DNA of 64,000 nt from UBA3700 sp963592135 (GCA_963592135.1 CAVAVP010000021.1:1-64000), one strand, 5' to 3'; shown: positions 1 through 9,608, counted from the first letter of the stretch. Numbers and translations are program-made. Notes: generated from the letters alone by a model not told the origin.

Positions 1-293
1 ATTAAATATTTGTTTCACATATATTATAGCGCTTTATTCTTTATGTACAACATTTTGGTTCAATTTGTTGCATATTTAAATAGATGAAACATTAACAAAT
101 AGCATCGATTAAGTAAATCATTTATGCTAATTTTGTTTAAATTTAATTTCATGTAATACAACAGTTTCCAAATGTACCGTTATTATTAAATAAAGAATTA
201 ACTATTGCGCTGATGGTATTAAAAGATAACAAATTTTTAAAATAGACCATTTTTTATACTCCAAGAACATATCATTTTCGCCTTACGTATGGA
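1..293. other. Non-coding left edge, no gene seen
   Basis: AT-rich stretch with frequent stops in all frames and no recognisable RNA. The only structure is a long-looped inverted repeat at its right end, next to the stop codon of the methyltransferase gene, which is listed separately. Confidence 0.6.
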
Positions 294-300
294 CTATTTT
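239..300 (-). terminator. Inverted repeat at the end of the methyltransferase gene
   Basis: AAAATAGACCAT (239-250) and ATGGACTATTTT (289-300) pair at 11 of 12 positions around a 38-nt loop. The right arm contains the stop codon of the methyltransferase gene. On the minus strand the stem is followed by a moderately T-rich run. The long loop makes this a weak terminator candidate only. Confidence 0.3.
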
Positions 301-1649
301 TTAATTTCTAAAAGGACTATTGTCTCCACATGTTTAGTTTGAGGAAACATATCATAAGGTGTTACAGAAACAATATTATAATTTTCAACAAGTAATTTTA
401 AATCTCTAGCAAGAGTTGCTGGATTACATGAAATATAAATTATTTTATTTGCTTTTGATTCAATTATAGAATTAATAACTCTATCACTACACCCCTTTCT
501 TGGTGGATCTATAACAATAATGGAATTACCTTTTATTACTTTTGGTAATTCTACAGATGCATCACCGCATATATTTTTTATATTCTTATTATTGTTAATT
601 GCTGCAATTTTCTCTGCATCTTCTATAGCTTCTTTTACTATTTCTATACCAATTACCCCTTTTGCATTTTTGGCAAATATATTAGACATAATTCCGATAC
701 CACTAAATACATCATAAACAATCGCATTTTTAGTATCCGAAATAATCTGATTAACTTTTAAGTAAATAGCATCTCTTATTTCATCATTTATTTGTAAAAA
801 TGAATTAGGATTTACTGTATATATAACACCTAAGGCTTCACCTTTTACATTATCTTGCCCATATATACATTCTACAGAATCTCCCATAATAACATTTGTT
901 TGTTTTAAATTTTTTGAAATATATAAAGCAAAGCTAATATTTAATTTTTTCAATGCCTCTATAAGTTTATTTTGCTTAAAAATACTCTCTCCATTAATAA
1001 CTAAACATATGGAATATGATTCATTTACTCTACGAAGTACCAAATGTCTAATTAATCCTTTATTTGAAATTTCATCATATGTTGAAATGTTATATTCATT
1101 AATAAAATTAACAACTGCATCTATTATATTTTGCATTTGCCTAGTATGCAAAGGACAATCTCCTAAATTAGAATCTACACTTTTAACAAACGGAACAAAT
1201 GTATGAGTGCCTTCTTTATAAAATCCTGCATAAGCTATATTTTTTATTCTTCTTATAGGAACTTGAACCTTATTTCTATACCCAAACAATTTATCTCCAT
1301 GTACAACTTCATCCACCTTTATATCAAGACCAGTAGCTTTATCTATACAATTCTTTACATTTTCTCGTTTTACCTTTAATTGATAATCATAAGAAACATG
1401 CTGCATATCACAGCCACCACACTTAAAAAATATTGGACATAGTGGTGCTATTCTATCTTTAGATGGAACAACTATCTTTATAACCCTTCCTACGGCAAAA
1501 TTCTTTTTTACCAAAACTATTTGTGCCTTTATTTTTTCACCTACTAAACACCCCGGCACAAACACTACAAAATCATTAAGTTTTGCAACGCCTTCCCCAT
1601 CTTTTCCATAAGATATAATATCTAATTCTACAATTTCGTCTTTTTTCAT
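294..1649 (-). CDS. rlmD: 23S rRNA (uracil-5-)-methyltransferase, RlmD/RlmCD family
   Basis: 451-residue SAM-dependent enzyme predicted to make 5-methyluridine in 23S rRNA (RumA/TrmA family). An N-terminal TRAM-like RNA-binding domain spans about residues 1-60. Cysteines C71, C77, C80 and C165 match the CX5CX2C...C iron-sulfur pattern of RumA. The SAM site is VYDVFSGIGIMSN (311-323), DPPRKG starts at 381, and the catalytic Cys is C408 in ISCNPATLARD. Length is normal for the family. Its ATG shares one base with the TGA of the upstream thioesterase gene, implying translational coupling. RlmD and the dual-specificity RlmCD cannot be told apart from sequence alone, nor can the target base be read from it. 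Confidence 0.88.
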   Translation of the reverse strand: MKKDEIVELDIISYGKDGEGVAKLNDFVVFVPGCLVGEKIKAQIVLVKKNFAVGRVIKIVVPSKDRIAPLCPIFFKCGGCDMQHVSYDYQLKVKRENVKNCIDKATGLDIKVDEVVHGDKLFGYRNKVQVPIRRIKNIAYAGFYKEGTHTFVPFVKSVDSNLGDCPLHTRQMQNIIDAVVNFINEYNISTYDEISNKGLIRHLVLRRVNESYSICLVINGESIFKQNKLIEALKKLNISFALYISKNLKQTNVIMGDSVECIYGQDNVKGEALGVIYTVNPNSFLQINDEIRDAIYLKVNQIISDTKNAIVYDVFSGIGIMSNIFAKNAKGVIGIEIVKEAIEDAEKIAAINNNKNIKNICGDASVELPKVIKGNSIIVIDPPRKGCSDRVINSIIESKANKIIYISCNPATLARDLKLLVENYNIVSVTPYDMFPQTKHVETIVLLEIKK

Positions 1650-2371
1650 CAGAATAAAGTTATTTGAGCTCTTGTAACAACACTGCTCTCTTTATTTTTT
1701 ATTTCAATATTAATTTCTTTATCTTTTTTTACATAACTTATCTTTAATTCTTCATCAAGCATACACTGCTGTAAAAAATTAATTTCAAATGTCTTTATTT
1801 TCTCGTCCTTTGACAGCTTTAATGCATTAATGATTTCTTCAGCATATTTTGTATTATTCATATGCATATTATGATCTATTTGAGATTGTTTAACTATAAA
1901 ACTATATTTTTCATCTTCAATATCAAACTTTGGAAGTGGCCTAAATTTATCTAAAAATAAGGCATTCTTAATATAATCTCCATTAATTGTTAATACTGAA
2001 GTTGGCAGAATTTGCCACTTTTTATAATCAAATAAAACCCACTTATGAATTGATTTTATATATGTTTTATCCCCATTTTTAGATTTAATTTCAACTTCCC
2101 TATCCATATCAACTCTAGTTGGAGTTTTAGGCCATGTTACAACTTTTAATTCTTCATTTACGCTTGGATTTTCAATTACTTCGTATTTAGATCTTGCTAA
2201 AATCCAAATTACGCCTTTTGGAAAACAATCTTTAAATCCAATTTTCATTTCATCTGCATGCACTCCCGCAATTGATTGACAAATATCTAGTATAGAACAT
2301 GGGCTTAAAACGTCATATCTATCAAAATCATTAGTTGTTGGAGTATACATTTTTTCAAATATTAATTCCAT
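1649..2371 (-). CDS. Acyl-ACP thioesterase (FatA/FatB-like)
   Basis: 240-residue protein with the double hot-dog arrangement of bacterial acyl-ACP thioesterases, which release free fatty acids from acyl carrier protein. Supporting motifs are the N-terminal DFDRYDVLSPCSILD helix region, the WPKTPTRVDMDREVEI strand and, in the second half, QSQIDHNMHMNNTKYAEEI, which carries the Asp/Asn/His catalytic region. It is first in a two-gene operon with the rRNA methyltransferase (TGATG overlap). A GAGG ribosome site precedes the start, and a TATAAT box (about 2390-2395, minus strand) lies in the 89-bp gap shared with the divergent MFS gene. Substrate chain length cannot be predicted. Confidence 0.85.
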   Translation of the reverse strand: MELIFEKMYTPTTNDFDRYDVLSPCSILDICQSIAGVHADEMKIGFKDCFPKGVIWILARSKYEVIENPSVNEELKVVTWPKTPTRVDMDREVEIKSKNGDKTYIKSIHKWVLFDYKKWQILPTSVLTINGDYIKNALFLDKFRPLPKFDIEDEKYSFIVKQSQIDHNMHMNNTKYAEEIINALKLSKDEKIKTFEINFLQQCMLDEELKISYVKKDKEINIEIKNKESSVVTRAQITLF

Positions 2372-2460
2372 TTTTTACCTCATTATTAGTATTATAGCAA
2401 CTTTAATCTTTTATTTTAATTTTTTTATTTATATAATAATTATATGTAAGGTGGGGTTTT

Positions 2461-3822
2461 ATGAATAATCAAATTGCTATTTCTAGAAAAATGTGGTTTA
2501 TTTTAATTTTCTTTGGACTTTTTGGACAAATAGCATGGTCTGTTGAAAATATGTATTTCAATTTGTTTGTATACAATACTATAGCAAAAAATACTGAGGC
2601 CGTAACTTTAATGGTTCAATTAAGCGGTATTACCGCAACTGTGGTCACCTTATTTGCTGGTATTTTTTCAGACAAAGTTGGAAATCGCCGAATGTTTATA
2701 TCTATTGGTTATATAATATGGGGCCTTACAATAATAGTATTTGCTTTTATCTCTAAAGAAAACACTTCTAAATTATTTCATATCACAGATACTGCAAAAA
2801 TAATATCAACAACTTGCGGAATAGTTGTAGCTATGGATTGCGTAATGACACTATTTGGATCAACCGCAAATGATGCTTGCTTTAATGCTTGGGTAACAGA
2901 TAATACATCTACCTACAATAGAGGAAAAGTCGAAGGTGTCCTTTCTGTTTTACCATTATTTGCCCTACTTATTGTTGCAGGAGGATTTGGACTTGTTGTA
3001 AGTGCTATTGGCTATAATGGTATGTTTATTACATTAGGTTCAATTGTTTCAATTGCAGGCGTTTTAGGATTATTTATCATTAAAGATAGCCCAAGTTTAG
3101 AAAAATCAAATTCTGTTTTCTTTAGCGATTTAATTTATGGATTTAAACCTAGCGTAATAAAACAAAATGCTACACTTTACATAATTTTTATAACAATGTG
3201 TATCTACAGCATTTCTAGCCAAGTTTTTATGCCTTATTTAATTATTTATTTACAAGAATATCTTGGCTTTAGTGTTATTGAATATAGTTTAGTTTTAGGC
3301 CTTGTTATAATACTTGGAGCTGTAGTTGTCGTTTTAGTGTCAATTGCTTCAGATAAATTAAGAAAAGATAAACTATGTTACATATTCTCTGCTCTATATT
3401 CCGTTGGTCTTATTCTTATATTCTTTGTTAAAGGAGGAAATCACACAGCGAATGTAGTACTACTTGGATTATTTGGTTTTATAATGATTATTGGATACAT
3501 ATCTATATTATCTTTACTCGGAGCCTTATCAAGAGATTATACGCCTACGGAAAATGCAGGCAAATTACAAGGAATACGAATGATATTCTATATACTTATT
3601 CCGATGTTTGTAGGTCCTGCAATAGGCCAGGTACTAAACGAATCTCAAGGAATTACATATATAGACGCAGACACAGGATTAGTATCTAACATTCCTGCAC
3701 CAGAGATATTTTTAGTAGCAGGAATAATTGCCCTACTAATGTTCATTCCACTTATTTTCTTAACAAGAAAAATAAATAAAGAATTAAAGAATAAAAAATT
3801 AAAAGAAATGGACTATGATTAA
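2461..3822 (+). CDS. MFS transporter, probably sugar-type
   Basis: 453-residue integral membrane protein with about 12 hydrophobic segments and a basic C-terminal end. The loop after the second segment, FSDKVGNRRMFISIGY, is the D-x-x-G-x-R-[RK] signature of the major facilitator superfamily. The N-terminal FGLFGQIAWSVENMYFNLF resembles MFS members of the GPH/SLC45-like sugar group. The substrate cannot be assigned. Translation is supported by AAGGTGGGG just before the ATG, with a TATAAT box at 2432-2437. It diverges from the thioesterase operon, and no convincing terminator follows it. Confidence 0.8.
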   Translation: MNNQIAISRKMWFILIFFGLFGQIAWSVENMYFNLFVYNTIAKNTEAVTLMVQLSGITATVVTLFAGIFSDKVGNRRMFISIGYIIWGLTIIVFAFISKENTSKLFHITDTAKIISTTCGIVVAMDCVMTLFGSTANDACFNAWVTDNTSTYNRGKVEGVLSVLPLFALLIVAGGFGLVVSAIGYNGMFITLGSIVSIAGVLGLFIIKDSPSLEKSNSVFFSDLIYGFKPSVIKQNATLYIIFITMCIYSISSQVFMPYLIIYLQEYLGFSVIEYSLVLGLVIILGAVVVVLVSIASDKLRKDKLCYIFSALYSVGLILIFFVKGGNHTANVVLLGLFGFIMIIGYISILSLLGALSRDYTPTENAGKLQGIRMIFYILIPMFVGPAIGQVLNESQGITYIDADTGLVSNIPAPEIFLVAGIIALLMFIPLIFLTRKINKELKNKKLKEMDYD

Positions 3823-4004
3823 TATTTAGCTATTTTATTTTTATTAAATAGTTAATAGCGTTTGAATGTTTATTTAGTTTTAATTATTCAATCTAAACTG
3901 TATTTTTATATCGTCTTTTATTGAATGAAAGTTTTACGTCTCCCTAAAATTAGTGTTTTTATATAACTTTTAGAGAATTGTAAGGCAATGAAAAGCAAAA
4001 AAAC

Positions 4005-4038
4005 AGCTGTCAAGAACACTAAAAGTTCTTCGACAGCT
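4005..4038 (-). terminator. Rho-independent terminator of pfp
   Basis: AGCTGTCAAGAAC (4005-4017) pairs with GTTCTTCGACAGCT (4025-4038) with a single bulged C around a 7-nt loop. On the minus strand the stem is followed by a T-rich run. It sits just past the pfp stop codon. Confidence 0.85.
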
Positions 4039-4056
4039 ACTAATTTCAGTTTTTTC

Positions 4057-5715
4057 TTATGATTTTTCTAAAGCTAATGTTCTTGTTGTTAAATCACAAA
4101 CTTCTGCTGGTCCATAATATTGGATAGCACCTGGATATGTATATGCAGTTTCAACTGCCCACTTATCTCTATTTGCTTCAAAATATTTAAATGGTTTACC
4201 ATCTAATTCTACTAAAGCTTTTCTAATAACTGGCTTATCTTCTCCATGTCTTCTTTCAATATTCATCATCTTAGTAATTGGCATACCACCAGCTATCCAT
4301 TCTTCTGCTGGCTTAGACAAATTAGAAACCTTAGATAAATATCCATTGAATCCATATTGAATTAACATAAATGCATTGTATCCTAAAGAATAGCAATAAT
4401 CTGCATCAAAGTTAGATGGGAATGCACATCTTCCTTCATAGCCAAAGAAATGGTGTAAAGCACTGAATTTACCTTTGTATGTTCCCTTCTTTCTTCTTTC
4501 CTCAAGATTTGCCTTAACTAATGCTGAGAATAATTTTTCTGATTCAATTAATGACACTTGAACATTACCATGAGGATCTCTTTCTAAGAATAATTGTTGT
4601 TGAATACTTGTTGGTAAAATAGCAAATACAGCCATAGATTCTTTTGTTAATCCTTTTTCAATAAATGCATATTTCTCAGACCATGTAGCTAACTTGTTAA
4701 AAGCTTCAGCTTTAGTACCTGCTAATAACTCGTTGATTTCATGAATTAAAACAGAAAACTCTGGAACAAACTCAACAACGCCCTCTGGAATAATAGCAAC
4801 ACCAAAGTTCATTCCATTATTTGATCTAGCTTCTACTGAACCAGCAATATAATCAGCAATTTGAGCTAATGACATTTTCTTTGCAGCAACTTCTTCTGAA
4901 ACTAAGCAAATATTTGGTTGAGTTTCTAATGCACACTCTAATGCTACATGAGATGCAGATCTTCCCATAACCTTAATAAAATGCCAATATTTCTTTGCAG
5001 AATTGGCATCTCTTTCAATATTACCAATTAATTCACTGTAAGTTTTTGTTGCAGTATCAAAACCAAAAGAACATTCAATATCTTCGTTCTTTAAGTCCCC
5101 ATCTATAGTTTTTGGACAACCAATTACTTGAACGCCCGTTTTATGTGCTGCAAAATATTCAGCAAGAACGGCAGCATTTGTATTTGAATCATCTCCACCA
5201 ATTATTACAATTGCTGTTATAGAATGCTTTTTACAAACTTCAGCTGCTATTGCGAATTGTTCTTGTGTTTCAAGTTTTGTTCTACCAGAACCTATAATAT
5301 CAAAACCACCAGTATTTCTATATTGATTAATATATTCGTCTGTAAATACAAGATAATTATCTTCAATCAAACCACTTGGTCCATTCTTAAAACCAATTAA
5401 TTCATTGTTGCTATTTGTTGCTTTTAATGCGTCATATAATCCACAAACTACATTATGTCCACCAGGAGCTTGTCCACCTGATAAAATAACACCTACTACT
5501 TGTTTTTTGTTTTCAGATGTGTTTTTCCCTTTTTGGAAAGTAATTTCCTTTTTTCCATAGGTGTTTGGAAATAATTCAGAGATCTTTTTTTGATCAGCAA
5601 CGCTTTGGGTAGCTTCGCCTTCTTTTACGCAAATGTTGGCAATACCATTTCTTAACATTCCAGGTAATTTTGGAATATATTGATATCTAGCCTTTTGTAA
5701 TGGTGATAATTCCAT
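4057..5715 (-). CDS. pfp: Pyrophosphate-dependent 6-phosphofructokinase (long form)
   Basis: 552-residue enzyme interconverting fructose-6-phosphate + PPi and fructose-1,6-bisphosphate + phosphate, a reversible glycolytic step in the cytosol. The length and N-terminal extension match the long PPi-PFK clade (about 550 residues). GGQAPGGHNVV starts at residue 80. Two residues that block ATP use in PPi enzymes are present: the second Asp of GGDDS (D176) and Lys of PKTIDGD (K202), where ATP-PFKs carry Gly. KVMGRSASHVALECAL is the substrate region. A good AAGGAG site precedes the ATG, TTGTAA-N17-TATTAT lies upstream, and a terminator follows. The ATP-dependent paralogue is next door. Confidence 0.93.
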   Translation of the reverse strand: MELSPLQKARYQYIPKLPGMLRNGIANICVKEGEATQSVADQKKISELFPNTYGKKEITFQKGKNTSENKKQVVGVILSGGQAPGGHNVVCGLYDALKATNSNNELIGFKNGPSGLIEDNYLVFTDEYINQYRNTGGFDIIGSGRTKLETQEQFAIAAEVCKKHSITAIVIIGGDDSNTNAAVLAEYFAAHKTGVQVIGCPKTIDGDLKNEDIECSFGFDTATKTYSELIGNIERDANSAKKYWHFIKVMGRSASHVALECALETQPNICLVSEEVAAKKMSLAQIADYIAGSVEARSNNGMNFGVAIIPEGVVEFVPEFSVLIHEINELLAGTKAEAFNKLATWSEKYAFIEKGLTKESMAVFAILPTSIQQQLFLERDPHGNVQVSLIESEKLFSALVKANLEERRKKGTYKGKFSALHHFFGYEGRCAFPSNFDADYCYSLGYNAFMLIQYGFNGYLSKVSNLSKPAEEWIAGGMPITKMMNIERRHGEDKPVIRKALVELDGKPFKYFEANRDKWAVETAYTYPGAIQYYGPAEVCDLTTRTLALEKS

Positions 5716-5751
5716 ATTTATTCTCCTTAAATAAATTTATTTACAATAAGT

Positions 5752-5780
5752 ATAATATACAAAATTGATTAGATTTACAA
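5752..5780 (-). promoter_or_regulatory. Promoter of pfp
   Basis: On the minus strand TTGTAA (5775-5780), a 17-bp spacer and TATTAT (5752-5757), giving a leader of about 30 nt that ends in an AAGGAG ribosome binding site. Confidence 0.6.
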
Positions 5781-5820
5781 CAAAATTAGCAACCCGTATT
5801 ATTGTAATATATAAAAAATA

Positions 5821-5839
5821 CAGCACCTAATAGGTGCTG
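5821..5839 (-). terminator. Terminator of pfkA
   Basis: CAGCACCT-AAT-AGGTGCTG is a perfect 8-bp stem with a 3-nt loop. It is flanked by T-rich DNA on both strands; on the minus strand it directly follows the pfkA stop and runs into TATTTTTTATA. Confidence 0.88.
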
Positions 5840-5861
5840 CGTTTCTTTTTTTTACTATAAA

Positions 5862-6827
5862 TTATAAGCCTAATGTTAAAGCTGATTCATATAATTTATT
5901 ATTGAATACTCTTGGCATAGCTAAAGCTTCTGCAATATCGTAATCAACAATTTCATTATTTTTAATACCTACTACTCTTCCGCCTTTTCCTTCCATTAAA
6001 AGATCAACAGCTTTAATACCAAATTCAGCAGCTAATAATCTATCTTGCATTGATGGTGTACCACCTCGTTGAATATAACCTAGAGTTGTTGTCTTAATAG
6101 AACCTTGAACTCCACCATCTTTTAATTGTTGTTTTAAAACATCTGCCTTACAAACACCTTCAGCTAAAACAATAATATCTGATGTTTTACCTATTTTTTG
6201 GTTCTTTTGAATTTTCTTAACTAAATCGTTTACATCAAAAGGTAGTTCTGGAACCAAAATAGATTCTGCGCCACCACATATTCCTGCATATAATGCTATG
6301 TCACCGCATTTTCTACCCATAACCTCAATAATACAAACTCTATCATGAGATGTCATTGTATCACGCAAATTATTAATTGCAGATAAAACGGTATTTACTG
6401 TTGTATCAAAACCTAATGTATAGTCTGTATAAGTTAAATCATTATCAATAGTTCCTGGTATTCCTATAATTTTTACTCCAAAATCATCATAAAGATCCTT
6501 TCCGCCTCTAAAACTTCCATCACCACCAATAACAACGACTCCTTCAATTCCATAAGCTTCAAGATTTTCTGCTGCAACTTGTCTATAAGATTTCTCTAAA
6601 AACTCTTCACATCTAGAAGTTTTTAATATTGTACCGCCTCTTTGAATTATATCTGATACAGAACGCTTATTCATTTGAAAAATTTTATTATTAATTAAAC
6701 CCGTGTATCCTCTTTCAACGCCATAAACTTCTAGACCTTGAGATATAGCATATCTTGTTACAGCCCTAACAGCTGCATTCATTCCAGGTGCATCTCCACC
6801 ACTTGTTAAAACTGCTATCTTACGCAT
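5862..6827 (-). CDS. pfkA: ATP-dependent 6-phosphofructokinase
   Basis: 321-residue classic bacterial PfkA phosphorylating fructose-6-phosphate with ATP, the committed glycolytic step. GGDAPGMNAAVRA starts at residue 10, GGDGSFRGG at 101 and PGTIDNDL at 124. The glycines G104 and G125 are the ATP-type residues, in contrast to Asp and Lys in the neighbouring PPi enzyme. MGRKCGDIALYAG is the substrate/effector region. Length is standard. It has an AAGGAG ribosome site, its own promoter inside the 3' end of the upstream ATP-grasp gene, and a terminator 23 bp past the stop. Confidence 0.95.
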   Translation of the reverse strand: MRKIAVLTSGGDAPGMNAAVRAVTRYAISQGLEVYGVERGYTGLINNKIFQMNKRSVSDIIQRGGTILKTSRCEEFLEKSYRQVAAENLEAYGIEGVVVIGGDGSFRGGKDLYDDFGVKIIGIPGTIDNDLTYTDYTLGFDTTVNTVLSAINNLRDTMTSHDRVCIIEVMGRKCGDIALYAGICGGAESILVPELPFDVNDLVKKIQKNQKIGKTSDIIVLAEGVCKADVLKQQLKDGGVQGSIKTTTLGYIQRGGTPSMQDRLLAAEFGIKAVDLLMEGKGGRVVGIKNNEIVDYDIAEALAMPRVFNNKLYESALTLGL

Positions 6828-6868
6828 AATTTTAATCTCCTTTTAGGTTAAGATTTTTTTCAACATTT

Positions 6869-6896
6869 ATTATAAACAAATCTTATTTTTTTTCAA
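6869..6896 (-). promoter_or_regulatory. Promoter of pfkA within the end of the ATP-grasp gene
   Basis: Minus-strand TTGAAA (6891-6896), 16-bp spacer, TATAAT (6869-6874). The -35 box lies inside the last codons of the upstream gene, so pfkA can be transcribed apart from the dnaE operon. Confidence 0.6.
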
Positions 6897-8070
6897 TTAT
6901 TTTATAATAGAAATTTTTCATTTTTTCTTTATCTTCAAAATTTGCAAGAATCATAATATTTCCCATTGCACTAGACAAAGCTACAGGCACATTTTCTATT
7001 TTCTTTAAATTACCTTCGTATTGTTGCTTTATTTCATCTATAGACAACTTGTAGTTTTTATTATTTCTTCTTCCAATAAATAAACAATTATATTTTTCGC
7101 CCGGCGTTAATTGTGTTTTATCAAAAGCTATCATATCCGCCCAAACCTTATAAACATCTATCGAATTAGCATAATTCATCATATCAGGAGAAACACCACC
7201 TGATGGTCTCATGTTAACCTCAAGAGCAACAATATCGCCTCTCTTTCCAATTCTTTGATCTCTTAATAATTTAAAAAATTCAAAATGAATAAATCGGCTC
7301 TTTACATTAAACGCTTTTACAACTTTTCTACCTTTTTCAAGAATGCTTTTCTCTGGGTTTCCTTGCATATAAAAAACACTATCTCTATTTTCGTTTACTA
7401 TATCCATAATTGAAACAGGCGACACATTGCCAGTTTCAAAAATGGGAGTTCCCTCGCTATTTATTATTGCATCATATGAGCATATTTCCCCATCAATATA
7501 CTCTTCCATAATATATTGAACAGGTGGTTTTATTTTAAAAAAATTTTCTAATTCTTTATCATTTTCAATTCTATAAGTATCATTTGCGCCAACTCCATTA
7601 TCCGGCTTTACTATTACTGGATAACCATATGTGCCTATAAAATTTTTACAGCCTTCAATATTTTCAACAAGGTAATATTCTGCTACGGGAATTCCAGCTT
7701 TTTTATAATTTTCCTTCATTTTGGATTTAAATTTTACAAAGGGCATATCTTTTGATTTAAAGCCTGATGTAATATTAAAATCATCACGAAGCATCGCATC
7801 TCTCTCAAGCCAATATTCATTATTACTCTCAAGAAAGTCTATTTTCCCATATTTAAAGCAAAAAAATGCAACTGCTCTATAAACTGAATTATAATTTCCT
7901 AAATCTGAAACATAGTAATATTCATTTAAATTAGTTTTTAATTCTTGTGTAAGATTGTCATAAGGGCAATCTCCAATTCCTAAAACATTGATTCCATTAT
8001 TTTTTAATTCTTTACAAAAATTCCAATAGTTTGCAGGAAAATTTGGCGACAAAAAAACAAAATTTTTCAT
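6883..8070 (-). CDS. ATP-grasp family carboxylate ligase, substrate unknown
   Basis: 395-residue protein with an ATP-grasp fold, which joins a carboxylate to an amine or thiol through an acyl-phosphate. Seen: an N-terminal Rossmann-like pre-ATP-grasp domain (about 1-105), VIVKPDNGVGANDTY (lysine and glycine-rich loop), EEYIDGEICSYDAI (nucleotide-binding Glu) and ALEVNMRPSGG (metal-binding E-x-N-x-R). It resembles peptide or amino-acid ligases more than carbamoyl-phosphate or biotin enzymes. It is the last gene of a unit with two esterases and dnaE; 8 bp separate it from the preceding gene. Substrates are unknown; the context suggests an ester- or peptide-linked small molecule. Confidence 0.8.
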   Translation of the reverse strand: MKNFVFLSPNFPANYWNFCKELKNNGINVLGIGDCPYDNLTQELKTNLNEYYYVSDLGNYNSVYRAVAFFCFKYGKIDFLESNNEYWLERDAMLRDDFNITSGFKSKDMPFVKFKSKMKENYKKAGIPVAEYYLVENIEGCKNFIGTYGYPVIVKPDNGVGANDTYRIENDKELENFFKIKPPVQYIMEEYIDGEICSYDAIINSEGTPIFETGNVSPVSIMDIVNENRDSVFYMQGNPEKSILEKGRKVVKAFNVKSRFIHFEFFKLLRDQRIGKRGDIVALEVNMRPSGGVSPDMMNYANSIDVYKVWADMIAFDKTQLTPGEKYNCLFIGRRNNKNYKLSIDEIKQQYEGNLKKIENVPVALSSAMGNIMILANFEDKEKMKNFYYKIIEKK

Positions 8071-8078
8071 TTTTCTCC

Positions 8079-8834
8079 TTATGGTTCTAGTAGTTTTGGT
8101 ATAAAATATTCCGCTTGTTTATACCACCAGCACCAATCATGTTTCACATCCTTCCCCCAAACATCAAGCCATACATTAATTTTCTTTGATTTTAATATAT
8201 TAGCAAATTTTATTGTATACTCTCTTGGCACATCCTCCCATTCACCTTGCCCCACACATAATATAATTTTACCTTTGTTATATTTTTCGATATAAGAGTG
8301 GTTTTGATTAATATTTGCAAGGAATTGCTCCGGTGAATTATTGTAAGTCAAATCATCATGATAATCCTTAAAATAATACTCGTTTGAATATAAACCGCTT
8401 AGTCCTAAAAGTCTATCAAAGAAATCCGGAAACCTAAAATATAAAGTTGCTGCATGTAATGAGCCTAAAGATAAGCCACATACTGCAAACTTGTTTTCGA
8501 TTCCACCATTAGCAAGTTTATTTATTAACCGAAATTCAGGTATAGCTTCATATACTAAATAATTTATCCAATTTTCATGTCTTTCTATTCTTTTTCTTGG
8601 ACTACCATTATTATTAAGCGTTTCTGAATCTATTGAATCTATAGTAAAGATTTGTATTTCACCCCTCTCAATATATGGAGCATACACATCTAACATATGC
8701 ATATCTTCAAATTCATAAAATCTACCTGATTGGCAAGGAATCATTAAAAAAGGCTTACCTTTATTTCCATAGACTTTAAATTCCATATCTCTCTGTAAAT
8801 AGCTGCTCCACCTTTTCTTATAATTTACTTGCAT
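8079..8834 (-). CDS. Alpha/beta-hydrolase esterase (putative esterase family)
   Basis: 251-residue cytosolic alpha/beta hydrolase with no signal peptide. The nucleophile elbow is GLSLGSLHAA; KHDWCWW near the C-terminus supplies the likely catalytic His, and an acid from the VGQGEWEDVP segment would complete the triad. The N-terminal region (KRWSSYLQRDMEFKVYG) fits the Esterase D / Pfam 'putative esterase' family. It lies one base after the preceding esterase gene, with its AAGGAG site inside that gene's end, and 8 bp before the ATP-grasp gene. Substrate unknown. Confidence 0.75.
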   Translation of the reverse strand: MQVNYKKRWSSYLQRDMEFKVYGNKGKPFLMIPCQSGRFYEFEDMHMLDVYAPYIERGEIQIFTIDSIDSETLNNNGSPRKRIERHENWINYLVYEAIPEFRLINKLANGGIENKFAVCGLSLGSLHAATLYFRFPDFFDRLLGLSGLYSNEYYFKDYHDDLTYNNSPEQFLANINQNHSYIEKYNKGKIILCVGQGEWEDVPREYTIKFANILKSKKINVWLDVWGKDVKHDWCWWYKQAEYFIPKLLEP

Positions 8835-8835
8835 T

Positions 8836-9606
8836 TTAACTCCTTGGTTTAAATCCTAACACTTGCATAAAAATTGGAATTTGCTTTTCCCAGGATTCTT
8901 CACTATGCGTGCCATTAGGCACAATTCTTGAAGTAACATTTATACCTTCTTTTATAAAAAAAATGGTAGCTTTTGCAAAAATATCATCCATCTTTTTAAA
9001 TGAAAGCTCTTTTGCTCCATAGTCTATATATAAAATGCTATCTCTAGAGAACTTTGATTTGAATATATCTTTTAAATTGTTTTCTAAATCATTTCCGCCT
9101 ACCCATATTGATGGCGATAAAGCAGCCGCTTTTGAAAATACATTGTTATACTTAGCAAGAGCAAATAAAGACATTAATCCTCCCATTGAGGAACCTGCGA
9201 TTGCAGTGTTTTCCCTATCAGGAAGAGTCCTAAACGAAGTATCTATATCTTTTTTAAAATCATTAACTAGCCACTTCATATATTTATCACCCTTACCTTT
9301 TATTAAATCCCCATCTAAATCTACAAAATCTATAGGGGAATATTCAGATAATCTTTCTTTTCCCTCTTTATTGCATTCAACTGCAGCCACTATAACTTGT
9401 GTGTCTGTGTAATCTAAGTAATCGGCAAGTCTCCACGACCTTCCATACGTCGCTTCACTATCAGAAAATAAGTTATGACCATCAAACATATAGATAACAG
9501 GATATCTTTTATCACCACTACTTTCATATCCCGTAGGAAGATACACATAAGCTTTACGTGATTTTTTAGATAAACTATTAATTATTATTTCTTTTATCTC
9601 AATCAT
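8836..9606 (-). CDS. Alpha/beta-hydrolase esterase, second of a pair
   Basis: 256-residue hydrolase of the putative-esterase family that includes IroE- and Fes-type enzymes and acyl-sugar esterases. YPVIYMFDGHNLF forms the oxyanion strand, GSSMGGLMSLFAL the nucleophile elbow, and NGTHSEESW the catalytic His region. There is no secretion signal. Its ATG follows the dnaE stop by only two bases and has no recognisable Shine-Dalgarno sequence, so translation probably depends on ribosomes ending dnaE. It is only distantly similar to the following esterase, which argues against a recent duplication. Substrate unknown. Confidence 0.78.
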   Translation of the reverse strand: MIEIKEIIINSLSKKSRKAYVYLPTGYESSGDKRYPVIYMFDGHNLFSDSEATYGRSWRLADYLDYTDTQVIVAAVECNKEGKERLSEYSPIDFVDLDGDLIKGKGDKYMKWLVNDFKKDIDTSFRTLPDRENTAIAGSSMGGLMSLFALAKYNNVFSKAAALSPSIWVGGNDLENNLKDIFKSKFSRDSILYIDYGAKELSFKKMDDIFAKATIFFIKEGINVTSRIVPNGTHSEESWEKQIPIFMQVLGFKPRS

Positions 9607-9608
9607 AC

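Noticed and set aside
3828..3859. Weak hairpin GCTATT/AATAGC after the MFS gene
   Set aside because: The long AT-rich loop and lack of a T-run make it indistinguishable from background.
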